From positions 1 through 46,988 of the forward strand of contig CAYMEX010000019.1 in the NCBI GenBank assembly GCA_964389525.1: DNA of 46,988 nt, written 5' to 3'. Positions 1 through 8,442 of the stretch are shown here, in pieces. Numbering within the stretch: position 1 is the stretch's first letter; every line of letters starts with the position of its first letter. The position numbers and the translations under genes are program-made. The notes beneath the pieces are model-generated. The model saw nothing but the letters and a program-made list of their open reading frames with translations. It did not search any database and was not told the DNA's origin. This DNA comes from JAFLTL01 sp964389525 (GTDB lineage: Bacteria; Bacteroidota; Bacteroidia; Bacteroidales; Muribaculaceae).

Positions 1-1089
1 CCCCACCACCGCACCGGCACAACATGGAAAGTCTACCCGATGTATGACTTCGCCCATGGCCAGAGCGACTACTTCGAGGGTGTCACCCACTCGATATGCA
101 CGCTTGAGTTTGTAGTGCACCGTCCGCTCTACGAGTACTTCGTGAAAGAGCTGGTCGATGAGACATACTGCCCGCGCCAGATCGAGTTCAACCGCCTGAA
201 CCTCACCTACACCGTGATGAGCAAGCGCAAGCTTCTGCAGCTCGTCAAAGAGGGTCTTGTCGACGGATGGGACGATCCGCGCATGCCGACAATCTCGGGT
301 ATGCGCCGCCGCGGTTTCACCCCCGCATCGATCAGAAACTTCATCGACAAGATCGGCTACACCAAGTATGAGGCACTCAACTCGATCTCGCTTCTCGAGC
401 ATGCCGTGCGCGAGGATCTCAACAACATCGCCACACGCGGCATGGCGGTGATCAACCCGATCAAGGTTGTCATCACCAACTACCCCGAAGGGCAGACCGA
501 GACCGTGGAGATGGAGAATAATCCGGAGAATCCGGCCGAGGGCACTCACTCCATGCCGTTCGCACGCGAGATCTACATCGAGCGCGACGACTTCATGGAG
601 AATCCTCCCAAAAAGTATTTCCGCCTCTTCCCCGGCGGCGAGGTGCGTCTGAAAGGCGCCTACATCATCAAGTGCGAGGATGTGGTGAAAGATGCCGAGG
701 GCAACATCACGGAGCTCCGCTGCACCTACGATCCCGAGACCCGCAGCGGTCTGCCCGGAAGCCAGCGTAAGGTGAAAGGCACTCTCCACTGGGTTGCCGC
801 CGACACAGCCGTCGACGCTACGGTGAAGATGTATGACCGCCTCTTTGCCGTCGAGAATCCGGCAGCCGAGGAGAGCGATTTCCGCGACATGCTCAATCCT
901 CAGTCGCTCGTAGTGATCGAGGGCGTCAAAGTCGAGCCGTTTATCGCGGAGAATGCTGTGAAAGGAAAGAAATTCCAGTTCCAGCGCATCGGCTACTTCA
1001 CCCCCGACTACTCCTCTACTCCCGACCATCTTGTCTTCAACCGCACGATCGCGCTTAAAGACAGCTGGGAAAAAGAACAGAAGAAGTAA
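1..1089 (+). CDS. glnS: Glutamine--tRNA ligase (GlnRS), C-terminal part
   Basis: Charges tRNA-Gln with glutamine in the cytoplasm. The reading frame is open from base 1, so the first in-window Met (base 40) is internal and the gene starts upstream. The visible 362 codons begin with HHRTGTTWKVYPMYDFAHG, followed by the class I KMSKS-equivalent (VMSKRK, near base 214). The beta-barrel anticodon-binding region typical of GlnRS/GluRS follows, with VINPIKVVITNYPEG near base 451. The family is usually about 550-580 residues, so roughly 200 N-terminal residues, including the HIGH motif, lie outside. GlnRS rather than GluRS is chosen from the C-terminal barrel sequence. prfC begins 22 bases downstream on the same strand. 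Confidence 0.96.
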   Translation, partial: PHHRTGTTWKVYPMYDFAHGQSDYFEGVTHSICTLEFVVHRPLYEYFVKELVDETYCPRQIEFNRLNLTYTVMSKRKLLQLVKEGLVDGWDDPRMPTISGMRRRGFTPASIRNFIDKIGYTKYEALNSISLLEHAVREDLNNIATRGMAVINPIKVVITNYPEGQTETVEMENNPENPAEGTHSMPFAREIYIERDDFMENPPKKYFRLFPGGEVRLKGAYIIKCEDVVKDAEGNITELRCTYDPETRSGLPGSQRKVKGTLHWVAADTAVDATVKMYDRLFAVENPAAEESDFRDMLNPQSLVVIEGVKVEPFIAENAVKGKKFQFQRIGYFTPDYSSTPDHLVFNRTIALKDSWEKEQKK

Positions 1090-1111
1090 AACAAACGTAG
1101 ACTGAACAGCC

Positions 1112-2692
1112 TTGTCAACACTCACCGACGAAATCGCGCGCCGTCGCACGTTCGCTATAATCTCTCACCCCGATGCCGGTAAGACCACGCTCACCGAGAA
1201 GCTCCTGCTTTTCGGTGGCGCCATACATATTGCCGGAGCCGTAAAGTCAAACAAGATCAAAAAGACAGCGACTTCCGACTGGATGGAGATCGAGAAGCAG
1301 CGCGGCATATCTGTCGCCACTTCTGTCATGGGCTTCAACTACGGCGACTACAAGATCAACATCCTCGACACTCCCGGTCACCAGGATTTCGCAGAAGACA
1401 CCTACCGCACCCTCACCGCTGTCGACAGCGTCATTATCGTCGTCGACGTGGCCAAAGGCGTCGAGCAGCAGACACGCAAGCTCATGGAGGTGTGCCGTAT
1501 GCGCAACACCCCGGTCATCATATTCGTCAACAAGCTCGACCGTGAGGGACGCGACGCGTTCGACATTCTCGACGAGCTTGAGGCCGAGCTGAAGATCGCC
1601 GTGCGTCCGCTTTCGTGGCCGATAGGCATCGGCGAGAAGTTTAAAGGCGTCTACAATATCTACGAGAACACGCTCGACCTGTTCACGCCCGACAAGCAGA
1701 AAGTGAGCGAGCGTGTCGAGATCGACAATGTCGACGATCAGGCCATCGACGAGGCTGTAGGCGAAAAAGAGGCCGCTCAGCTTCGCGAGGACCTTGAGCT
1801 GGTCAACGGCGTTTATCCCGACTTCGACCGCGAGGCATATCTCGAGGGAAAGGTAGCTCCCGTGTTCTTCGGATCGGCGCTCAACACATTCGGCGTCAAG
1901 GAGCTACTCGACTGTTTCGTAGAGATCGCGCCTTCGCCCAAGCCTGTCGAGGCCGTCGAGCGGTGCATCGATCCGTCGGAGGAAGCATTCTCGGGTTTTG
2001 TATTCAAGATCCATGCCAACATGGATCCCAATCACCGCTCATGTATAGCGTTCGTGAAGATCTGCTCCGGCAAGTTTGAGCGCAATGCCCCATACAAGCA
2101 CATACGCAGCGGCAAGATTCTGCGCTTTGCAGCCCCAACCGCTTTCATGGCACAGAAAAAGAGCGTAGTCGACGAGGCGTGGCCCGGCGACATCGTGGGC
2201 ATACCCGACACCGGGACATTCAAGATCGGCGACACCCTCACATCGGGTGAAGATCTGCATTTCAAGGGATTGCCAAGCTTCTCCCCCGAGATGTTCAAAT
2301 ATATCGAGAACACCGACCCCATGAAGTCGAAGCAGCTCGACAAGGGCATACAGCAGCTCATGGACGAAGGTGTGGCCCAGCTCTTTACAAATCAGTTCAA
2401 CGGACGTAAGATAATCGGGACAGTCGGACAGCTTCAGTTTGAAGTCATACAATACCGTCTGCTTCACGAATATGGCGCACAGTGCCGATGGGAGCCGATC
2501 TCACTTTACAAGGCTTGCTGGATAGAAAGTGACGATGAAGATGCGCTGGCCAACTTCAAGCGTCGCAAACATCAGTTCATGGCCACCGACCGCGAGGGGC
2601 GCGATGTGTTCCTCGCCGACAGCAATTATGTGCTGCAAATGGCTCAGAGCGACTTTCCTAAGATTTCATTTCACTTCTCGTCGGAATATTAG
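1112..2692 (+). CDS. prfC: Peptide chain release factor 3 (TTG start)
   Basis: Translational GTPase that removes RF1/RF2 from the ribosome after termination. The 526-residue length is normal for RF3. Visible motifs are G1 (HPDAGKTT, residues 19-26), G3 (DTPGHQDF, about 86-93) and G4 (NKLD, 140-143), followed by domain II and the C-terminal RF3-type domain. The effector region SDWMEIEKQRGIS separates RF3 from EF-G. The start is a TTG: the protein begins STLTDEIARRRTFAIISHPDAGKTT, matching the family N-terminus, and no ATG lies at that position. It follows glnS by 22 bases and is 3 bases before lpxB, so the genes are probably co-transcribed. Confidence 0.96.
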   Translation: MSTLTDEIARRRTFAIISHPDAGKTTLTEKLLLFGGAIHIAGAVKSNKIKKTATSDWMEIEKQRGISVATSVMGFNYGDYKINILDTPGHQDFAEDTYRTLTAVDSVIIVVDVAKGVEQQTRKLMEVCRMRNTPVIIFVNKLDREGRDAFDILDELEAELKIAVRPLSWPIGIGEKFKGVYNIYENTLDLFTPDKQKVSERVEIDNVDDQAIDEAVGEKEAAQLREDLELVNGVYPDFDREAYLEGKVAPVFFGSALNTFGVKELLDCFVEIAPSPKPVEAVERCIDPSEEAFSGFVFKIHANMDPNHRSCIAFVKICSGKFERNAPYKHIRSGKILRFAAPTAFMAQKKSVVDEAWPGDIVGIPDTGTFKIGDTLTSGEDLHFKGLPSFSPEMFKYIENTDPMKSKQLDKGIQQLMDEGVAQLFTNQFNGRKIIGTVGQLQFEVIQYRLLHEYGAQCRWEPISLYKACWIESDDEDALANFKRRKHQFMATDREGRDVFLADSNYVLQMAQSDFPKISFHFSSEY

Positions 2693-2695
2693 CCT

Positions 2696-3823
2696 ATGAT
2701 ATGTTTCGTGTCGGCCGGAGAGGCATCGGGTGACCTTCACGCGTCCCACGTGATGAGGCATCTTCACGGCCTTGATCCATCGACACGGTTTGTTTATCTC
2801 GGTGGCGACAACATGGCGGCAGTTGCCGACACACATCCCCTCATACACATCTCTCAGATGTCGGTCATGGGCATCGCTCAGGTTGTCGCTTCGCTGCCAA
2901 GACTGCTGTCGCAACTCGAGCTTGCCAAAAAGGCGATCGAGAGAATACGCCCCGATGTGGTTCTTCTCGTCGATTACCCCTCATTCAATCTCAAACTCGC
3001 CGCATACGCCCGCTCGCTCGGCATCCCCGTCACATGGTACATATCTCCCAAGGTGTGGGTATGGAAAGAGTGGAGAGTCGCTACGATGCGCAAGGTCATA
3101 GACCGGCTTTTCTGCATCCTGCCGTTTGAGCCGCGATGGTTTCAGCGTCGACACGGCTGGGATGTGGAGTATGTCGGCAATCCGTCGGTAAGCGAGATCG
3201 ACCAGATGCTGTCGTCGCTTCCCGCACGTGATGTTTTCAGCCGCACAAACGGCCTTGATCCCGATCGTAAATGGCTCGCACTTGTGCCCGGCAGCCGTCC
3301 GGCCGAAGTAAGAGCCAATCTTCCGCTAATGCTGAAAGCCGCCGGAGATTTCAAAAACTATACGCCAGTCATTGCAGGTGTATCGTCTGTGCCGGCCGAA
3401 CTGTATGACTCACTGCGCGGCGACACACGCATCATATTCGGCGCGACCGGACAGTTTGTCGCTCACGCCGACGCAGCACTTGTCACCAGCGGCACCGCCA
3501 CACTCGAAACCGCACTGATAGGCACACCACAGGTAATGCTGTACCGCGACTCAGGTTCGCGCATTATCTACACGCTCGGACGAAATTTCCTTAAAGTCAA
3601 ATACTTCTCTTTGCCTAATCTGATTTTAGGCCAGGAGGTTGTCAAAGAACTGGTCATGCACCGCTGTACACCTGAAGCAGTGTCCTGCGCATTACGCAGC
3701 ATCCTGCCAGGCACACCCGGTTATGCACGTCAGCAAGAATTGTACCGCGACATGCGCAAGGTACTTGGCAACCGCAATGCGCCTATGGAAGTCGCAAAGG
3801 GGATTCTCAAAATCATACGATGA
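2696..3823 (+). CDS. lpxB: Lipid-A-disaccharide synthase
   Basis: Family GT19 glycosyltransferase that joins UDP-2,3-diacylglucosamine and lipid X to form lipid A disaccharide at the inner face of the cytoplasmic membrane. The N-terminus (MICFVSAGEASGDLHASHV) is the LpxB signature. The central YISPKVWVWKEWR and the later LVPGSRPAEV and TSGTATLETALIGTPQVMLYR blocks are also typical. At 375 residues it is full length. It starts 3 bases after the prfC stop and overlaps the next gene by 4 bases (ATGA), which suggests translational coupling to the putative fucosyltransferase. Confidence 0.96.
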   Translation: MICFVSAGEASGDLHASHVMRHLHGLDPSTRFVYLGGDNMAAVADTHPLIHISQMSVMGIAQVVASLPRLLSQLELAKKAIERIRPDVVLLVDYPSFNLKLAAYARSLGIPVTWYISPKVWVWKEWRVATMRKVIDRLFCILPFEPRWFQRRHGWDVEYVGNPSVSEIDQMLSSLPARDVFSRTNGLDPDRKWLALVPGSRPAEVRANLPLMLKAAGDFKNYTPVIAGVSSVPAELYDSLRGDTRIIFGATGQFVAHADAALVTSGTATLETALIGTPQVMLYRDSGSRIIYTLGRNFLKVKYFSLPNLILGQEVVKELVMHRCTPEAVSCALRSILPGTPGYARQQELYRDMRKVLGNRNAPMEVAKGILKIIR

Positions 3824-4668
3824 ACGTTTCTATAACACTTGTCCCGCGTGGAGGGCTGGCCAACCGCATGCGTGCCATTGCGTCAGCGGTAGCTTTGTCG
3901 GCGCGTATAGACGCAAAGCTGACTGTTGTATGGATAAATACATCTGATCTGTCGGCTGCATTTTCCGATCTGTTCATTACCAAAAATCTTCCGTTCTGCC
4001 TGAAGGATCTTCCGCGGCGGCGGTTTGAGTATCTGCCCCAACGCGCAAAATACCTATTTCTTCCAACGATGTGGCAGGGTACACGCTACACGTCTACACT
4101 GCGCGATGAGCGACGGCACGACCGCCATTATCTCATCGATGCCGAGCCTGAGACGGTTTATGCCTTTTTCCGCTCGATAAGGACAGGGACTGTATTTGTC
4201 GACACCTGCCACGCATTTTACCCGTATACCGGAGAGCTATACCGTTCGCTCTTCGTCCCGTCTCCACGTGTCGAAACGCGTGTAGCCACCCTTCTTCCCG
4301 ACTTGGGACGTTCGCTCCCGATCGGCTTGCACGTGAGACGCACCGACCATATCCAGTCGATACAAAGCAGCCCGCTTTCACTGTTTGAAAAAACGATCAA
4401 AGAAATACTTGCCGTTGATCCGACACGCAAATTCTATCTTGCCACCGACGACGATGCGACCAAAGACGATCTCTGTAACCTGTTCCCCGGACACATCGCC
4501 ACATCGTCGCACACCGCGTCGCGGTCGTCGCTGCAAGGCATGATCGACGGAGCGGCCGAGATGTTCGCGCTCTCAAAATGCGAGGCTATTATCGGTTCGT
4601 TCAACAGCTCGTTCTCTGAGGCGGCCTCTCTTATAGGCGATATACCGCTCAAGATTATAAAAAATTAA
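3820..4668 (+). CDS. Putative NodZ/FUT8-like fucosyltransferase-fold glycosyltransferase
   Basis: A 282-residue protein with the hallmarks of the fucosyltransferase superfamily that includes NodZ, FUT8 and protein O-fucosyltransferases. There is an N-terminal glycine-rich nucleotide-sugar motif (PRGGLANRMRAIASA, residues 9-23) and the HxRRTD motif (HVRRTD, 171-176), the GDP-fucose-binding signature of GT23-like enzymes. A later FYLATDDD and a C-terminal SFNSSFSEAASLIG complete the second Rossmann lobe. There is no signal peptide or membrane segment, so it should act in the cytoplasm. The start overlaps lpxB by ATGA, which hints at a role in surface glycan or LPS decoration. The donor and acceptor are unknown; GT11 is less likely because its HxRRGD-type motif is absent. 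Confidence 0.7.
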   Translation: MNVSITLVPRGGLANRMRAIASAVALSARIDAKLTVVWINTSDLSAAFSDLFITKNLPFCLKDLPRRRFEYLPQRAKYLFLPTMWQGTRYTSTLRDERRHDRHYLIDAEPETVYAFFRSIRTGTVFVDTCHAFYPYTGELYRSLFVPSPRVETRVATLLPDLGRSLPIGLHVRRTDHIQSIQSSPLSLFEKTIKEILAVDPTRKFYLATDDDATKDDLCNLFPGHIATSSHTASRSSLQGMIDGAAEMFALSKCEAIIGSFNSSFSEAASLIGDIPLKIIKN

Positions 4669-4669
4669 C

Positions 4670-4700
4670 TTTACGTTACCCATTCAGGCGGTTAAATTTG
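4670..4700 (+). promoter_or_regulatory. Predicted promoter of the M23 peptidase gene
   Basis: A TAAATTTG box (4693-4700) matches the Bacteroidota -7 consensus TAnnTTTG. A TTTA (4670-4673), one base off the -33 TTTG, lies exactly 19 bases upstream. The start codon is 14 bases beyond the box, so the leader would be very short. Confidence 0.55.
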
Positions 4701-4714
4701 TTTATTAATCGCAT

Positions 4715-5686
4715 ATGAGCCGCAAAGTATATTATAGATTCAACCCTGTTACCGAGACCTACGAGCGGGTATACCCGACCCGCAGGGAGCGCATACTTGC
4801 GATACTGAAACAGACGGTTGAAGGACTCGGGCTGGGCGGCATGCTTATACTGCTGCTGTACTACTGGATTGATTTCCCGCGTGAGAAACGCCTGCGCGAA
4901 GAAAACACCATGCTCAAAGAGCAGCTCACCGACCTCGACAGGCGCCTTGACGCGTCGATAGCCGTGATGGAGGCGATTGCCGAGCGCGACAACAACTTCT
5001 ATCGCGTCATAATGCAGGCGGAGCCGATATCCGATTCACGCCGTTATGCCGGGCTTGAGAACACATCGGCCTACCGACGCCTTGTGTCGCTCGACGACGC
5101 CAGTCTGGCCGCCGACATCAACGACAAGATGAATATGCTCGACCGCCAGCTCTATTCGCAGATACAGTCTTTCGACTCATTGCGCGTCATTGCCTCGGAA
5201 CAACAGGACCGACTAATACACATCCCGTCGATCATGCCGGTGTCTGAGTCGGCACTGCGCACAATGGCATCGGGCTACGGATATCGCGTCGACCCGATAT
5301 ACGGCACCGGCAAGTTTCACGAAGGCATGGACTTCTCGGCGCCCGTCGGGACCCCCGTCTATGCCACAGGCGACGGCAAAGTCACCGATGCCGGATGGAA
5401 CCACGGCTACGGCAACTCAATCGACATAAGCCACGGCTTCGACTACGTCACGCGATATGCCCATCTCAGCAAAATCATGGTGAAGAAAGGGCAGGAAGTG
5501 AAACGCGGCGACATGATCGGACTGGTCGGCAACACCGGAAAGTCCACCGGCCCGCATCTGCATTACGAGGTAAGGTTCAAGGGAACACCGCAAAATCCTG
5601 TCAGATTCTACTTCCAGGATCTGACGCCCGAGCAATACAACGATCTTATCCACGAGGCTGAGAACGCATCACACGTCATGGACTGA
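4715..5686 (+). CDS. Membrane-anchored M23 family peptidoglycan endopeptidase
   Basis: Zinc metallopeptidase of the LytM/M23 family, expected to cut peptide bridges of peptidoglycan in the periplasm or to activate amidases. It has a short basic cytoplasmic N-terminus, one membrane segment (about residues 36-53) and a coiled-coil stretch (about 57-105). A C-terminal M23 domain follows from about 185. Metal ligands are visible: H201 and D205 in HEGMD, and the HLH motif at 280-282; H249 in YAHL is the second conserved His. All catalytic residues are present, so it should be active. Its own promoter lies just upstream, and a MerR-type gene follows 7 bases after the stop. Confidence 0.92.
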   Translation: MSRKVYYRFNPVTETYERVYPTRRERILAILKQTVEGLGLGGMLILLLYYWIDFPREKRLREENTMLKEQLTDLDRRLDASIAVMEAIAERDNNFYRVIMQAEPISDSRRYAGLENTSAYRRLVSLDDASLAADINDKMNMLDRQLYSQIQSFDSLRVIASEQQDRLIHIPSIMPVSESALRTMASGYGYRVDPIYGTGKFHEGMDFSAPVGTPVYATGDGKVTDAGWNHGYGNSIDISHGFDYVTRYAHLSKIMVKKGQEVKRGDMIGLVGNTGKSTGPHLHYEVRFKGTPQNPVRFYFQDLTPEQYNDLIHEAENASHVMD

Positions 5687-5693
5687 CACTGGT

Positions 5694-6035
5694 ATGAACA
5701 AAACCTTTTATACAATTGGTGAAGTCGCCGACTTCCTCGACATTCCATCGTCAACATTACGCTATTGGGAGTCACAGTTCAGGATTCTTTCTCCGTCAAG
5801 GTCTCCGACAGGACGCCGACGTTATACTACAGCCGACATCGAGAAGATACGCAAACTCTACTATCTTGTAAAAGAAAAGGGGCTCAAACTCGATGCGGCA
5901 CAGGCCGAACTTAAACGCAACCCATCGAACGTCGACAACAAGTTCCGTGCCATCGAGCGTCTGCGTACACTCAAAGGCCACCTTCAGCTTATGATTGAGG
6001 CAATCGACGAGCGCCTGAAGCACGTCTCCCACTGA
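5694..6035 (+). CDS. MerR-type helix-turn-helix transcriptional regulator
   Basis: A 113-residue protein with an N-terminal MerR winged-helix DNA-binding domain: FYTIGEVADFLDIPSSTLRYWESQF, then the wing SPTGRRRYTTADIEKIRKLYYLV. The remaining about 45 residues form a helical dimerisation segment with no effector-binding domain and no metal-binding cysteines, so the inducer cannot be predicted. It starts 7 bases after the M23 peptidase stop and probably shares its transcript. Short MerR proteins of this form are common next to M23 genes in Bacteroidales. Its targets are unknown. Confidence 0.88.
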   Translation: MNKTFYTIGEVADFLDIPSSTLRYWESQFRILSPSRSPTGRRRYTTADIEKIRKLYYLVKEKGLKLDAAQAELKRNPSNVDNKFRAIERLRTLKGHLQLMIEAIDERLKHVSH

Positions 6036-6054
6036 CTCCCCGAAAAGTATTACC

Positions 6055-6858
6055 ATGGCAAAAATCACCGTACAGAATACCGAAGTCAATGTTATAAAAG
6101 TAGATGGCGAGGACTATATCTGCCTGACAGATATGTTGCATGCCAAAGACGGAGATTTTTTCATTACTGATTGGTTACGTAACCGCAATACACTTGAATA
6201 CATCGGCATTTGGGAAAAAGTCTATAATCCCGATTTTAATTATGGCGAATTCGCCATAATTAAAAATCAGTCCGGTCTCAATAGCTTTAAAATAAGCGTC
6301 AAGGAATTTGTAGCAAGAACAAATGCCATAAGCGTTCAGGCAAAAGCCGGTAGATATGGCGGCACATACGCTCACAAGGATATAGCCTTTGAGTTTGCGA
6401 TGTGGGTAAGCCCTGAGTTCAAAATCTACATAGTCAAAGAATTTCAGCGACTTAAAAAGGAGGAGCAAAGGTTGTTGGGATGGTCGGCGAAGCGCGAACT
6501 GTCGAAAATCAACTACCGAATACATACCGATGCCATAAAGCAGAACCTAATCCCTGCGGAGGTTACTCAGGCACAGGCGAGCATCATCTACGCCAACGAA
6601 GCCGATGTGCTTAATGTGGCGATGTTCGGTATAACAGCAAAGCAGTGGCGTGAGGCTCATCCCGATCAGAAAGGAAACATACGCGACTACGCCACAATCA
6701 ACGAACTTATCTGTCTGTCAAATATGGAAAATCTCAATGCAGTTTTCATTGAACAGGGAATGACTCAGAGCGAGCGACTTGTTAAGCTGAACAAGATAGC
6801 CATACATCAGATGAGCGTGTTGGAAAGCGGAGACAATGATAGAATGCTTTTGAAATAA
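6055..6858 (+). CDS. KilA-N domain protein (phage-type)
   Basis: A 267-residue protein with an N-terminal KilA-N domain (about residues 5-140), seen in YICLTDMLHAKDGDFFITDWLRNRNTLEYIGIWE, FNYGEFAII and GRYGGTYAHKDIAFEFAMWVSPEFKIYIVKEFQRLK. KilA-N is a DNA-binding module found in phage and mobile-element genes. The C-terminal part has no recognised domain. The gene is visibly richer in A+T (aaa, aat, ata codons) than its neighbours, which suggests acquisition. It is a lone gene: no integrase or other phage gene is near. It follows the MerR gene by 19 bases. A 32-bp perfect palindrome lies inside it (6234-6265). It has an intact frame and looks functional. Confidence 0.85.
   Translation: MAKITVQNTEVNVIKVDGEDYICLTDMLHAKDGDFFITDWLRNRNTLEYIGIWEKVYNPDFNYGEFAIIKNQSGLNSFKISVKEFVARTNAISVQAKAGRYGGTYAHKDIAFEFAMWVSPEFKIYIVKEFQRLKKEEQRLLGWSAKRELSKINYRIHTDAIKQNLIPAEVTQAQASIIYANEADVLNVAMFGITAKQWREAHPDQKGNIRDYATINELICLSNMENLNAVFIEQGMTQSERLVKLNKIAIHQMSVLESGDNDRMLLK
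6234..6265. repeat. 32-bp perfect palindrome inside the KilA-N gene
   Basis: The sequence is exactly self-complementary over 16+16 bases centred on the GAATTC at 6247-6252; the left half reads TTTTAATTATGGCGAA. It spans codons for DFNYGEFAIIK, so the amino-acid sequence constrains part of it. Either it is an operator-like site for a dimeric DNA-binding protein, or chance plus codon constraint. Confidence 0.9.
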
Positions 6859-7016
6859 TTGTATCTGGATAGCCCTCTGCAAGTTTTTATACAAGACATT
6901 CCCCCTGTATCCACCCAAACTCCCGGTTGTATTCTGGTAAAACACACGTAAGGCGGCTATGTTTTGCCGTCACACAACTATCCTTCCCAGCGCAACCGCG
7001 AGTCCTGAACAAATAA

Positions 7017-7047
7017 TGCGGCAGACCGGGGAAATCGATCTGCCGCA
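7017..7047 (-). terminator. Terminator of the rubrerythrin gene
   Basis: Nine-base perfect inverted repeat (TGCGGCAGA at 7017-7025 and TCTGCCGCA at 7039-7047). On the minus strand it is followed by a U-rich stretch (TTATTTG), 24 bases past the rubrerythrin stop. Confidence 0.75.
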
Positions 7048-7071
7048 ATAGTTTCTCACAGGGTCTAAATC

Positions 7072-7659
7072 TTATGCGATATCCTGCGCCATGTAGTGCT
7101 GATAGGGATGGTCGCACGCAGGACATACCTTGGGAGGCTCTGTACCCTCATGGATATAGCCGCATACCAGACACTTCCACTTGATTGGCGTGTCGCGCTT
7201 CCACACTGTGCCCTCCTCAACATGTTTCAGCCATGCCTCGAAACGCTCTTTGTGGTGACGTTCGATTTCGGCGATAGCCTTGAAATGCGAGGCGATGTCG
7301 GCGAAACCCTCCTTAGTGGCAACCTCGGCAAACTTTTCATAGGCAATCACTCCCTCGTTGGTCTCCTCCCATATCGCAGCCTTCAGGTTGTCGGCCGTCG
7401 ATGCAAGACTTGCATGATCGACAGCAGCCTCAAGTCCCGAAATCATGCCTCCTTCAAGAAATTTCAGGAATACCTTTGCGTGACGTAGCTCGTTGGCCGC
7501 AGTCTCATTAAAGACGGCTTCGATAGGGAAATACTGCTCCTTGTTGGCCGACTGGGCGTAAAATGTATAACGTGCGTTGGCCTGAGTCTCTGCCATATAG
7601 GACATCGCCAGATTTTTCTCGGTCTCAGTCCCCTTGATGGATTTTTTAGGTGTTTTCAT
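7072..7659 (-). CDS. rbr: Rubrerythrin
   Basis: Non-haem di-iron peroxidase that reduces hydrogen peroxide in anaerobes. The N-terminal ferritin-like four-helix domain shows the iron ligands in the MAETQANARYTFYA, NETAANELRHAKVF and EIERHHKERFEAWL helices. The C-terminal rubredoxin domain has two CxxC knuckles (CLVCGYIHEG and CPACDHP). At 195 residues it is full length. It is on the minus strand 44 bases after upp and has its own terminator downstream. The gene implies an anaerobe that meets oxygen stress. Confidence 0.96.
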   Translation of the reverse strand: MKTPKKSIKGTETEKNLAMSYMAETQANARYTFYAQSANKEQYFPIEAVFNETAANELRHAKVFLKFLEGGMISGLEAAVDHASLASTADNLKAAIWEETNEGVIAYEKFAEVATKEGFADIASHFKAIAEIERHHKERFEAWLKHVEEGTVWKRDTPIKWKCLVCGYIHEGTEPPKVCPACDHPYQHYMAQDIA

Positions 7660-7703
7660 AGGTTATTCAGTTAGAATCCACCTTTTAAACACCTTTGCAC
7701 CCG

Positions 7704-8357
7704 CTAAAGTTTTTCGCCGAACGCAAGATCTCCGGCATCGCCGAGACCCGGCACGATATATGAGTGGTCGTTAAGAGCCGGATCGACCGCACCGACCCAC
7801 AATGTGGTGCTCTCTTTGGGGAAAACGCTCCTGACGTATTCAATCGCCTGCTCCGAGGCAACGACCGAGGCTATGTGGACGTGAGCCGGGCGGCCGTGAC
7901 TGAGAAGCGCGCGCCAGCACATCTCCATCGACACACCTGTAGCGAGCATCGGATCGGACAATATAACGATCTTCCCGTTTATGTCGGGAGCGGCGAGATA
8001 CTCCGTGCACACCTCGAAATCGCCTTTCTCCTTATACTTTCTGTAGGCCGATATGAAAGCGTTTTCCGCGCGGTCAAAGAAATTGAGGAAGCCCTGGTGA
8101 AACGGGAGTCCGGCACGGAAGATCGTGGCAAGCACAACCTTCTGGTCGATCACACGGCACCCGGCTTCGGCAAGCGGTGTCTTTACAGTTTCATCGCGAT
8201 AACGCAGAGTGCGCGAGATCTCAAATGCCATTATCTCGCCGATACGCTCCAGATTGCGGCGAAACCGCATCGGATCCTTCTGTATAGTCTCGTCGCGCAG
8301 CTCCGACATATACTGGCTTATGAGTGAGTCATATTTCTGAAAGTCGACTATCTTCAT
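7704..8357 (-). CDS. upp: Uracil phosphoribosyltransferase
   Basis: Salvages uracil with PRPP to give UMP. The 217-residue protein carries the PRPP-binding motif (DPMLATGVSMEM; most family members have GG or GS after DPMLAT). The uracil-binding C-terminus is IVPGLGDAGDLAFGEKL. FRAGLPFHQGFLNFFDRAENAF is typical of the Bacteroidota branch. It begins just beyond the C69 peptidase terminator, so it is probably transcribed on its own or with rubrerythrin. Confidence 0.95.
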   Translation of the reverse strand: MKIVDFQKYDSLISQYMSELRDETIQKDPMRFRRNLERIGEIMAFEISRTLRYRDETVKTPLAEAGCRVIDQKVVLATIFRAGLPFHQGFLNFFDRAENAFISAYRKYKEKGDFEVCTEYLAAPDINGKIVILSDPMLATGVSMEMCWRALLSHGRPAHVHIASVVASEQAIEYVRSVFPKESTTLWVGAVDPALNDHSYIVPGLGDAGDLAFGEKL

Positions 8358-8376
8358 TGTCTTATCAAGGTGTTTA

Positions 8377-8420
8377 GAAAAACAAGATCACGGTATTTTA
8401 ATAACATCCGCGATCCTGTT
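8377..8420 (-). terminator. Terminator of the C69 dipeptidase gene
   Basis: Arms 8381-8393 and 8408-8420 pair over 13 bases when read on the minus strand (two G-U pairs), with a 14-base loop. The minus strand then reads TTTTTC. It lies 22 bases past the stop at 8443. Confidence 0.78.
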
Positions 8421-8442
8421 TCAGGTTGATTGTTCAGCAATA

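Noticed and set aside
7660..7703. Short direct repeat CACCTTTTAAA/CACCTTTGCAC as an operator before rubrerythrin
   Set aside because: The match is short and low in complexity, without symmetry or a second support.
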